DNA of 64,000 nt from assembly GCF_910592395.1 (NCBI RefSeq), contig NC_088312.1:11036001-11100000 (forward strand), in the 5' to 3' direction. Position numbers and translations under genes: made by a program. Below the pieces are notes generated by a model. It was not told the origin of the DNA. It was given only the letters and a program-made list of their open reading frames with translations, and searched no databases. This document shows, in pieces, positions 55,843 through 64,000 of this stretch (positions are counted from its first letter, which is position 1; each line of letters starts with the position of its first letter). This DNA is from Lineus longissimus (taxonomy: Eukaryota > Nemertea > Pilidiophora > Heteronemertea > Lineidae).

Positions 55843-57366
55843 AGTTAATATCATTAATATCTTCCCGGTGTTTAGTTCATTATGCATGAAAATGGCATGC
55901 TCCATGGTATTTGATATCCTTTTGCGTTCACTACGGTACCAATGTTTTTGGTTGACATAATTATGCCACTGTTGGAACATTCTCATGGTTTATGGTATGC
56001 ACCTGTTGATGGGCCATATGAATAAAAACTAGCATAAGCTTTTACTCCAGATTTTGAAGTATTTAGTATGCTTCAAAAATTGGAATAGTTTAGTTCTTGT
56101 GAAAGCAAAGGATTTTTAGAAATCAGTATTTGCTACCAAAACAAGTAAATGCTAGACTACATATGAACGAAAATGTAGGATGAACCTTTTACTTGGTAGT
56201 ATAAATGTATTTTCTTGGAACCATGTAGCCTTTAAAATTCGAAGTGAATGGTTGGTTGTTCCTCTTTGCCGGACTGCATTCACATTTTGTTTGGTGGACA
56301 TGTTATGCAAGAATTGGTCAAACCATATATCCATTTATGGAGAATCAGAGTGCATGGATTCCGAGTCATTAAAAATGTCTAAAGAATTATTCTTGGGTCA
56401 TGAAGGGAAACCTGCGTTGTTTAGTATGAAAGTGAAAAATATGACAGAGTTAAGAAAATTATGTTTTATTGAACAATAGTAAGTTTTGATTGTCTGCTTG
56501 GCCCCTTGCCAGTTAAATAACATGTGACTATACACAAAATAGAAAACTTTGCTGGAAATTGTAAATCATTTTTTTTATCTATCAGGGGAAACAAGCTGAT
56601 GATGATCAAGTAAATCATTCATGAGAAATCGTTTTGTTGCTGAAGCTTGCATGACGAAGTTAATGCTAAACCTTTTCTTGTGCTCTACTGCGCCACCGTA
56701 GTTTTCTATTTAGACCAGCGATGACGTCATTTCTGGTGATTCCCTACGCTATTTGGTATTGTACAGTATGCAATGTATTTTTTCAGCGCTGTCAGTTGCC
56801 GAAAGAGTGCCGTAGCTCCCTCAATTTCCAATCAATTTTTATGGGAGTGACATTATTGTATTGCTTAGAATGTCTACTTTTTACTCATGAAAGAATCGTA
56901 GAACTAAAACTTAATAGGCGAACAGAATCATGCCGATTCACTGCACATACTGTGGGAATTCTCCACTTCAAAATACATCGGCGATGTCATCGCGAATAAC
57001 AGAGCATGCACTTCCGATATCGTTTTCACAGAAATGTGGCCAAATTTTCAAGAACTAATTTCTGAAAGTAGTCCCTAAAGACCTTACGACTACCACTGAA
57101 ACGAACTGGTGATAATATCGCCTACCAGACTACCGTAGTACTAGCCCGTAGCCAGGTAGCGGGCCATCGTCATCGAGCTGAGTGTCATTGAGCTCCAAGA
57201 TTATTGCACATGGATCGAGTAAACAACATGCCGCCATTTTGTCTCCGCTTCGGTATTTCGTAGGCCGCTAAAATGCACCTTCTCAATTAAAACCAACATA
57301 ATAAGGCCTCACATCGTTGATTGAATAGGAACACCACACAAAACACAATAAAGTGGGGGTACAATC

Positions 57367-57506
57367 TATAATGTCGTGAGGGACTAATGCAGAGCCATTC
57401 CTGTAGAGCAGGTCACAGAACAGACAAGCTAATCGGTTCGCCATTACAACAACAAGGTTTATTATAAAACACGGAATATCAATATGCGAAACGACAGAAC
57501 ATTACA
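57367..57506 (-). repeat. 3' LTR of the Gypsy element
   Basis: 140 bp, reading TGTAATGTTCTGTCG...CACGACATTATA on the minus strand. AATAAA (on the minus strand, within TTTTATAATAAACC) is a likely poly(A) signal in R. Confidence 0.9.
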
Positions 57507-57519
57507 TCCACCCCCTTTT
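57507..57519 (-). other. polypurine tract
   Basis: AAAAGGGGGTGGA on the minus strand directly before the 3' LTR; this is the usual plus-strand primer. The 57520-57885 stretch between it and pol is non-coding 3' sequence of the element. Confidence 0.75.
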
Positions 57520-57885
57520 GGATGAAAAGGTTTACGCTTAGTAAGTCCAGACGCGGATGTTGGTATCAAAATAAAAACATAATCTCAAATTAAACACTTT
57601 TCCTGGAAGCGCAGAATAAACACAAGATTGTCTCTGACTCAAGAATTGTCCTTTTCTTGAATTTGAATGTTCTCGAAGTTATGAATTAGAACATGGCGCA
57701 AATAGCGATCACTCTTCACTTAGTCCTTACACAGATAATGTCTTCATTACCAGAATAAAAGCACATCCATATCGAACTTGAAGTGTCCTACTTAGAACAA
57801 AATAAAAGTGCACTATATGAATATTTAAGGTCCACTACATGAATATAGAACAGTTCAAACACATAAAACTCAGAACAGGGTGTTC

Positions 57886-60800
57886 TTAACGAAGAACAAA
57901 GTCTTTGAATCTTGGGTTAGGCCTCTTCGTTCGAGTTGATCTCCGGAGTGGTTGTGAGGTAGTCTCAGTCATCACAGGCAGTTTCTGGTTGGAGGTCTCA
58001 GGCTCAGAAATACCAGAAGGTGTCTCAGGTGCTATAGTGGGCGGAGCATCTGAGTCAGGAATCTCAACTTCCTCTTCCTGAATGTTTTCAAACAGGCTTT
58101 CAGGCACCCGTTTGAAAAACGTTAGGTTGCGAGTTATTTTTCGATCATCTCGCTCGGCTGTCAGCATATTACCATCTCGACGCGTTATCTTTAATGGATC
58201 TGGATCGAATGGCGGCGTTAGCTTGTTACGTTTCTGCTGACGAACTACAACGGTGTCTCCTTCGGCAATGTTGCTTTCAGTAGCGTTGCGTCTGCGATCT
58301 GCATACATTTTGATCTTCTGCTTGCGTTCATTGTCAGTGTCTCTCATTGACGATTGAGAATGAGTTTTCAACTCTGGGTTGAAATCGGCACATGGAAGCT
58401 GGGTTTTCATCCTACGACCATAGAGGGCTTCGAATGGCGAAACACCTGTTGTTGAATGTGGTGTCGCACGATACTGGCGTAGAAACTTCTGTAGTTCCTG
58501 CTTCCAATTGCGGCCTTCGATGTGTGCGGCTTGCACAGTCTTAGTGATGTTTCTCATGAAACGTTCTGCTTCACCGATAGCTTGGGGATATAACGGAGTC
58601 ACTCTGCAGTGTTGAAAACCGAGGTATTCAGCGATACGTTTGAAATCATGGCTCGAGAAGGGAGGTCCGTTGTCGGATTTCAAAATCGACACAACTCCGT
58701 GGCGTGACATAATGGCGTCTATCTTTGGTATGACTGTCTTTGCGGCGGTAGAAGCTATAACTTCAACCTCGGGGTAACGACTGTAGTCATCCATCATCAC
58801 GAGTAGGTAGTCAGCGCTTGGGACTGGCAAAGGACCGTAAAAATCCACAGAGACTTCTTCCCAGGGACCATTCGGCAGCTTTGTCATGCGTAGCGGCTCT
58901 GGTTTGCTGGCTCTTCCAGACGTAGCTTGGCAAGGCAGACAGTCCTTGACACATTCTTCAACCATGGCGTCGATGGACGGAAACCATACTTTTTCTCTCA
59001 GCAACATCTTCGTTTTGATGATGCCCTGATGACCAACGTGAGCAAGGTCAATGGCTCTTCTCTGCAGTGCGTCAGGCATTACCAGTCTTCTCCCTCGGAG
59101 GACGATACCATTATGAACGATCAGCTCATCTTGGAAACGTTTGAATGGCTTCAGGCACTCTTCATCTCGTCTCCAGTAGCCAGTTTCGATAGCTACTTTA
59201 AGCTTCTGCAGGGTATGGTCTCGTAAGGTTTCTGATTTTACTTCTTCGAGTTGCATGGCTTTTGGAACCGCATTGTCAATGACATAGTTGACGTAATCAT
59301 CGACAAAGTTTGCTCTGTTCTGCTCATTGCCTACTACAGGATGGCGACTGCAAAAGTCGGCTGGGTTGGCTTCGTTCCTTCCAGGTCGATATTCCAACTT
59401 GTAGTTATACGGCGTTAGACGTAATCTCCATCGTTCAATCCGTAACGACATCGGCTTCTGGCTTTGGAATATTCCGATCAACGGTTTATGATCTGTGACC
59501 ACGGTGAAAGGGGAAGTCGAACCGTATAAGTATAGGCGGAAGTGTTCTGTTGCCCAGACCACTGCGAGCATTTCTCTTTCTGTCTGCGAGTATCTCGTCT
59601 CAACGTCGGTGAGCGCGCGACTAGCGTATGAAACAACGCGACCTTCTTGCATCAGAATCGAGCCTAATCCGCGGGGCCCTGCGTCAACGATGAGTTCAGT
59701 TTTCTTACGCGGGTCATAGTACGACATGACCTTTGCTCCGGTGAGCGCAGTCTTCAAGTCTGTTAGCGCTTTTTCATGTTCCGCGTTCCACTGCCATTCT
59801 GTCTTATCATGCGTTAACTCTCTAAGGGGCGCTGTTATGCTAGCATACCATGGAATGAAGCGCGAGAGGTATTGGGCCATTCCGAGTAACGAACGTATTC
59901 CACTCTTGTCCGTCGGGGCAGGCGCATCTCTTATAGCTTCGATCTTCTTCACATCTGCGGTAACACCAGCGCTATTGAAGATATGACCGTAGAACTTCAC
60001 TTCTGACTGATAGAAGTGACACTTGGGCATGTTGAGACGAATTCCGTATTCTTTCAGTCTCTCCATCACGGCTATCAAACTCTTGTCGTGTTCAGCTTTA
60101 TCTTTGCCATGGATAATGATATCGTCAGAGATATTTCGACAGTTCGGTATGTCACTCAGAATTTCGGCGATTGCGTTCTGAAAGATTTCCGACGCGGCGT
60201 TTATCCCAAAGAAAAGACGTTTGTAGCGTCTAAGACCAAGATGGGTGGTGAACGTGGTGATAAAACGTGATTCCTTTGCAAGTTCTAGTTGATGATACGC
60301 GCTACTCAAATCTAGGGTACTGAACACAGTGGATCCGTTCAAATCCGTTACTAGATCATCAAGAGTCGGCATAAGATGTCTTTCACATTTTATCGCTTTA
60401 TTTGCCTCGCGCATGTCAACACAAATGCGAATTGCTCCTGATTTCTTGGGGACTGTAACTATGGGACTTATCCACGGTGTCGGACCATCGACTTTCTCTA
60501 TAATGTCAAGTTCCTCTAGACGCTGTAGCTCTTTCTCTACATCTTTGCGGATATGGAAAGGTATGCGACGGTGAGGTTGCAGCTTCGGCTTGACGTCTTT
60601 ATCAATGTGAAGTGTCACAGGTTCACGTTTGATCTTGCCTACACCGAAGAAGAGTTCTTCATACTTCTTCAGCGAGTCAGGAAGGGTCTTGGAGCTGGAC
60701 GGATTGGGCCTCGTTTTCGATTTAACCTCATGTACGATCTTCAAGATTCCTAAATCCGACGCGGTCTTGAAACCAAGTAAATTCCCTCCTCCTTCAGTCA

Positions 60801-61050
60801 CGTAGAACTTCGACCATTTGGTTTCGGACTTGTGACGTGCTGTGGCTCGGAACATTCCTTTCAGCAGTATGGGCGTCTTGCTACCATAGGGGAATACCTG
60901 TGTGTCAGCTGGAAGCAACGGGTCTATACCAGGTTGGGCTCGGCGAATAACGTTGAACGTCTTGGAGTCGACTAGGTTGACGAATGCTCCCGAATCTATC
61001 ATCATGGGCCTCTGGCCATTTTTGGTTTCTTTCCGATTGTTATCGTACAC
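57886..61050 (-). CDS. pol: Gypsy Pol polyprotein (protease, RT, RNase H, integrase)
   Basis: About 1,054 codons, open throughout. Protease MIDSGAFVNLVD (about 17-28). RT with FSTLDLSSAYHQLELA, LFFGINAASEIFQ and NISDDIIIHG (an S-DD form of the usual YxDD, known from some metazoan Gypsy clades). RNase H with LIVDAGPRGLGSIL, TEREMLAVVWA and FTVVTDHKPL. Integrase with HHCC zinc finger (HVGHQG...CLPC), then VDFYGPLP, LKSDNGPPF and the Glu in AIGEAERF. There is no AUG at the open-frame start (first start-like codon GTG at 61050). It is -1 relative to gag with a 49-base overlap, so expression by -1 ribosomal frameshifting is expected. An A-rich CCAAAAATGG sits in the overlap. Confidence 0.94.
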   Translation of the reverse strand: MYDNNRKETKNGQRPMMIDSGAFVNLVDSKTFNVIRRAQPGIDPLLPADTQVFPYGSKTPILLKGMFRATARHKSETKWSKFYVTEGGGNLLGFKTASDLGILKIVHEVKSKTRPNPSSSKTLPDSLKKYEELFFGVGKIKREPVTLHIDKDVKPKLQPHRRIPFHIRKDVEKELQRLEELDIIEKVDGPTPWISPIVTVPKKSGAIRICVDMREANKAIKCERHLMPTLDDLVTDLNGSTVFSTLDLSSAYHQLELAKESRFITTFTTHLGLRRYKRLFFGINAASEIFQNAIAEILSDIPNCRNISDDIIIHGKDKAEHDKSLIAVMERLKEYGIRLNMPKCHFYQSEVKFYGHIFNSAGVTADVKKIEAIRDAPAPTDKSGIRSLLGMAQYLSRFIPWYASITAPLRELTHDKTEWQWNAEHEKALTDLKTALTGAKVMSYYDPRKKTELIVDAGPRGLGSILMQEGRVVSYASRALTDVETRYSQTEREMLAVVWATEHFRLYLYGSTSPFTVVTDHKPLIGIFQSQKPMSLRIERWRLRLTPYNYKLEYRPGRNEANPADFCSRHPVVGNEQNRANFVDDYVNYVIDNAVPKAMQLEEVKSETLRDHTLQKLKVAIETGYWRRDEECLKPFKRFQDELIVHNGIVLRGRRLVMPDALQRRAIDLAHVGHQGIIKTKMLLREKVWFPSIDAMVEECVKDCLPCQATSGRASKPEPLRMTKLPNGPWEEVSVDFYGPLPVPSADYLLVMMDDYSRYPEVEVIASTAAKTVIPKIDAIMSRHGVVSILKSDNGPPFSSHDFKRIAEYLGFQHCRVTPLYPQAIGEAERFMRNITKTVQAAHIEGRNWKQELQKFLRQYRATPHSTTGVSPFEALYGRRMKTQLPCADFNPELKTHSQSSMRDTDNERKQKIKMYADRRRNATESNIAEGDTVVVRQQKRNKLTPPFDPDPLKITRRDGNMLTAERDDRKITRNLTFFKRVPESLFENIQEEEVEIPDSDAPPTIAPETPSGISEPETSNQKLPVMTETTSQPLRRSTRTKRPNPRFKDFVLR

Positions 61051-62024
61051 AGCGTTGGGTTGTTGGACTTGACAGCTTGGGTAAAGTAACAGTAGTCAGA
61101 ATCTTCGTCAGCCTCTGTCATCAGGGTGTTAGCGCTGTTGGTCTTTGAACGGCACATCCTCCCGAAGTGTCCTATCTTCTTGCAACGATGGCACTCCTGA
61201 CCATTGGCGGGACAATTACTACTGACTTTGTGGGGTCTCCCTCCACACTTACCACAGTTCTGGTCGTTGTGTCGCTGCTGGGGTCTGGTATCTCGACCAT
61301 CGCGACGTCTGTCCTGGTCCGGCTTCGATTGTGACTGGAAACGACGTGTCTTCTGCTTAGGTCTGCTCTGTCTTTGGCTCCCTTTGCCTTGGCTCTTGTC
61401 ATTGGCTCTAATCTTGTTAACGGTTTGATGTTGCGATTCTTCAAGCTTGGTTGCTTGGTGCTCACTCAATTCAAATGCGCGGCCAGTATCTAGAATTTTA
61501 GTTAAATTCATGTCTTCACGCAACGCTTTTCTGCGAAGTTGATGTGAATTAGTGCCGGTTATGATTTGAGCGCAAATCTCGCGGTCTACATTCGCGAAAT
61601 CACATGTCTTGGCAAGTTTTCTCAAGCGAGTATGGTAGGCATCAAGCGTTTCATCCTTTGCTTGAGTACACTGTCTGAAGTTGTATACCTCGAATGCTAC
61701 GTTCTTCTTGGGTAGAAAATGCGCAGTTAACTTAGCCTTAACAGTATTATAGTCATCATCATCGCCTGTCTCTGTCAACGTGTCGAATATCTCATCTACA
61801 TCAGGTCCTGCGTAATGTAGTAGCAATGCTCTCTTCCTTGTGGGATCAGTTAAACCTATTCCAACAAAGAGTCTCTCAAATCTAGCCAACCACCTTTCCC
61901 ATCTGGGGCCAATAGCGGTAGGGTCAGTATGAGGATCAAATGAAGCAAAGTTAGGTAGAGATATCATCGGTTGAGGCGCAACAGCGGCAGCTGGGTCAGC
62001 AGGAGCTCGTACTGGTGATGGCAT
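61002..62024 (-). CDS. gag: Gypsy Gag
   Basis: 340 aa. The capsid-like region has 'FVGIGLTDPTRKRALLLHYA', 'YNFRQCTQAKDETLDAYHTR' and 'ICAQIITGTNSHQLRRKAL', the usual Gypsy Gag pattern. A basic Gln/Arg-rich linker precedes two zinc knuckles (CGKCGGRPHKVSSNC and CHRCKKIGHFGRMC). Start at ATG 62022-62024. It packages the element RNA in the cytoplasm. The 62025-62369 leader is non-coding. Confidence 0.93.
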   Translation of the reverse strand: MPSPVRAPADPAAAVAPQPMISLPNFASFDPHTDPTAIGPRWERWLARFERLFVGIGLTDPTRKRALLLHYAGPDVDEIFDTLTETGDDDDYNTVKAKLTAHFLPKKNVAFEVYNFRQCTQAKDETLDAYHTRLRKLAKTCDFANVDREICAQIITGTNSHQLRRKALREDMNLTKILDTGRAFELSEHQATKLEESQHQTVNKIRANDKSQGKGSQRQSRPKQKTRRFQSQSKPDQDRRRDGRDTRPQQRHNDQNCGKCGGRPHKVSSNCPANGQECHRCKKIGHFGRMCRSKTNSANTLMTEADEDSDYCYFTQAVKSNNPTLCTITIGKKPKMARGP

Positions 62025-62351
62025 CTTGGCAACACGGTACTAATATTCTAAATATTATGAGCAAGACTGCTAGAAACTAGGGATATTATAATACTGCACA
62101 GTAAACGATAGTGTCGACATCTAACGGTAACACGCGGAAACGCATTCACACGGGCTACATACAGCGCGGCGAGATTTCTATTCTACATGAACGATTGCAC
62201 GTACACATACATAGCGATAGCGCGTACATTACGCATATATTTCTCGCGGCGTGGTCACAGACTTTTTAAACCGTTAAATTCACAGTAATAACTGCACGCA
62301 TTTTTCAAAATGTCCACTTCTACGGGTTCTTGGTATCTTACTTTAGCATCG

Positions 62352-62369
62352 AATATCCTCGTCGCCAGA
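62352..62369 (-). other. candidate primer-binding site
   Basis: On the minus strand TCTGGCGACGAGGATATT starts right after the 5' LTR; TGG two bases in fits the CCA end of a tRNA. The tRNA species is not assigned. Confidence 0.6.
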
Positions 62370-62509
62370 TATAATGTCGTGAGGGACTAATGCAGAGCCA
62401 TTCCTGTAGAGCAGGTCACAGAACAGACAAGCTAATCGGTTCGCCATTACAACAACAAGGTTTATTATAAAACACGGAATATCAATATGCGAAATGACAG
62501 AACATTACA
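62370..62509 (-). repeat. 5' LTR of the Gypsy element
   Basis: Differs from the 3' LTR by one transition visible at GAAATGACAG versus GAAACGACAG. Confidence 0.9.
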
Positions 62510-62935
62510 CAATCGATTACGAAGCTGAAGTGAACAGTGATTTATTCCTGGAGCTACTGCTGCTTTTTTGTGTAGCTGCCATGTTTTGAGAACTGGCAAA
62601 TAGGAGACTTCATTGATGGCTGACGTCATCGGGCGGGAATTTGAATCAGCAGAAATAATTAAAAGGCAGGTAGCGCCCTCTCCTGTTAAAATTTTGAACT
62701 TTTTCTCAATAAAATAGTTTTTCAAGAATTTTATCTTAATATTAAAGCATATTTCGACTAATTCTGCTGCTCCTAGGCCGATATAGGCCAGTTTCCTTCA
62801 TGCGCTCTCGCTCGCAGGAAGTAGGTCGAATGGCGACAAATTTTGTTTTGAAAGTAGAGTTTGACCAGAAGTATCCAGAAATGCAAAATTGAAGTCTCTA
62901 GGTCTTACGGTTACAAAATGTGCACCATGGGTTTA

Positions 62936-63073
62936 ACGAACGGACGGACGGACGGACGGACGGACGGACAGACGGACGGACGGACGGACGGACGGACGGA
63001 CAGACGGACCCTCGGACGCCACTGAGCAGCTTGTTTGACAAGCTCAGCTGACTTTGTCAGCTGAGCTAAAAAC
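62936..63073. repeat. (GGAC)n microsatellite and 'GCTCAGCTG' repeat tail
   Basis: CGGACGGACGGACGG array with two CAGACGG interruptions, followed by the family tail ACAAGCTCAGCTGACTTTGT then CAGCTGAGCTAAAAA. The usual head is not seen upstream; the 62515-62935 stretch has a perfect TGACGTCA at 62624 but no supported gene. Confidence 0.75.
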
Positions 63074-63572
63074 CTTCAGTGATAAGACAAAGCTGACCAC
63101 TCTTTGATTCTGAAGCTCCCTGTTGCCATCATACTGTAAACAGAAATGTTCTCGAATACATCCAGCTTTATTCAGTTCATTGTTACATGCTTTAGGAATT
63201 ATTCAATAAACAACAAATTTCATCAATACAATAAAAGCCAATCCAACGTCGAGTGTTGCATGCATGACGCGACGTACCCCCGGGAGGTGCTGCCTTCGCA
63301 TTCTCATTCATTTCACCGACTCAGCCCCAAAATGAGCCCATAACTTCATGTTTTGACCTGTTGTGTGTCTGAAACGAAAATGCTAACATAAAATCTGGAG
63401 TATTTCTCTAATGTTCTCAAGAAATTTGAGCCACAAATGACTGGCAAAGTGCTCAATGTCTTTAAAATAAGGTGACCAAACAGTTTCCAATCAAACACAT
63501 GAATCTTAGGTAGGGCATGAAAACGCCACTGTTGCATAAATTCTCCAATACTTTGAATAGAAACCAGCATTA
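63074..63572 (-). CDS. two exons of an unidentified host gene, partial
   Basis: Exon 63572-63358 (acceptor GGTTACAG, donor gtcaaa) and exon 63133-63074 (acceptor CTGTTTACAG, donor gttttt) join in phase 0. They encode about 91 residues: FMQQWRFHALPKIHVFDWKL, FGHLILKTLSTLPVICGSNF, LRTLEKYSRFYVSIFVSDTQ and then YDGNRELQNQRVVSFVLSLK. Helical, leucine-rich; family not recognised. The last donor is weak and lies against an inserted repeat tail. It may continue with 55036-55243. Confidence 0.5.
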
Positions 63573-63825
63573 CTGTAACCCTAAAATTTTTGCAGGCTCT
63601 TTAATTTTGCAGATTTTGTGGGTGGCAGTTGACCGCAAAAATAACCAGCGCAAAATATAATCTTTCATTGGTGTTTCCCGAAGAGCAATCCCTCTGCTGA
63701 GAGGTGATCTCAAAAGTCCATTGCAGTTTCTAGTGTATTAAGTCTCAATCAAGGCTAAATTGTACTTATAACTTAAAAAATCCATTGCAGTTTCTCATCC
63801 ATGAAGCGGTCCGGCGCTCTCTAAC

Positions 63826-64000
63826 AATGAAACGGGGCCATTGTGCTCACCGTAGACAATCAATTTATGCTAGTTAGTATACAGTTTAATAGCGAAATGG
63901 AAGTTTCAATCATGAAATTTAACAGCTTTGGCCCTGAAAAATAGGTAAAATCAAAAACCCATGTGCAAGTAATACTGCATGGTGGTAAGATGTTCCCATG
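63826..64000. repeat. 'GCTCACC'-family repeat head, running off the window
   Basis: CAATGAAACGGGGCCATTGT then GCTCACCGTAGACAATC, with a shortened head stem; the body matches 17481 and 26826 onward. Confidence 0.55.

Larger units (their letters stand above)
57367..62509 (-). mobile_element. Ty3/Gypsy LTR retrotransposon, apparently intact
   Basis: 5,143 bp, minus orientation. LTRs of 140 bp at both ends with one visible difference. The target duplication CAATC is at 57362-57366 and 62510-62514. There is a candidate primer-binding site and a purine tract, and open gag and pol in overlapping -1 frames. The domain order PR-RT-RNaseH-IN places it in Ty3/Gypsy (Metaviridae). The high LTR identity and open frames indicate recent insertion; there is no env gene. 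Confidence 0.95.

Noticed and set aside
57140-57236. First exon beginning ATGGCGGCATG on the minus strand
   Set aside because: Good start context and a possible donor, but no downstream exon could be matched.

Overview
This window is a piece of an animal nuclear genome, most likely a marine invertebrate. Host genes are split by GT-AG introns. Two are recognisable metazoan genes (NDUFB8 and ZC4H2) and a third is the 5' end of a CNK (connector enhancer of KSR) gene. The spaces between genes are filled with SINE-like and MITE-like repeats. I cannot name the species or settle the phylum from sequence alone.

Layout. (1) 0.3-1.7 kb, minus strand: first three coding exons of a CNKSR-type scaffold gene, head to head with NDUFB8 (1.95-4.65 kb, plus strand, 5 exons, 188 aa). 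(2) 6.7-11.9 kb, plus strand: ZC4H2 (5 exons, 224 aa). (3) 16.6-33.0 kb, minus strand: a five-exon gene of 395 aa with consistent splice phases. I do not recognise it by name, but it has a D...ExK pattern that could be a PD-(D/E)xK nuclease fold. Its introns are packed with dispersed repeats. (4) 33.79-49.95 kb: a nearly complete Polinton/Maverick (about 16.2 kb) with terminal inverted repeats, protein-primed DNA polymerase B, retroviral-type integrase, packaging ATPase, major and minor capsid proteins and a set of small membrane, coiled-coil and unknown proteins. (5) 50-55.8 kb: repeat-rich DNA with a large fold-back element. (6) 57.37-62.51 kb, minus strand: a young, apparently intact Ty3/Gypsy retrotransposon with 140-bp LTRs differing at one base, a 5-bp target duplication, gag, and pol in the -1 frame. 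(7) Right edge: two phase-compatible minus-strand exons of an unidentified host gene; a further exon-like stretch at 55.0-55.2 kb may belong to it, which would put the Gypsy element in an intron.

The Polinton is the most interesting part. Almost every gene starts with an AT-rich element ending in ATAA(A)ATG, so the candidate promoter touches the start codon. Pairs of genes share near-identical leaders. A second shared element (CTAAACCTATAT...AAAGAAAA) precedes the polymerase gene and two end genes. Many gene 3' ends carry perfect palindromes that keep a design (AT-rich core inside a perfect stem) but not a sequence; one 17-bp stem contains the stop codons of two convergent genes. The integrase appears to have D in place of the third catalytic E, and I found no capsid protease. 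The polymerase is broken by two frame changes in A-rich tracts.

The dispersed host repeats form related families whose 5' head hairpin and 3' tail vary in compensatory fashion between copies. Many carry the motif TGACCTTGA next to AGGTCA half-sites. This looks like a structured repeat superfamily worth a proper comparison.
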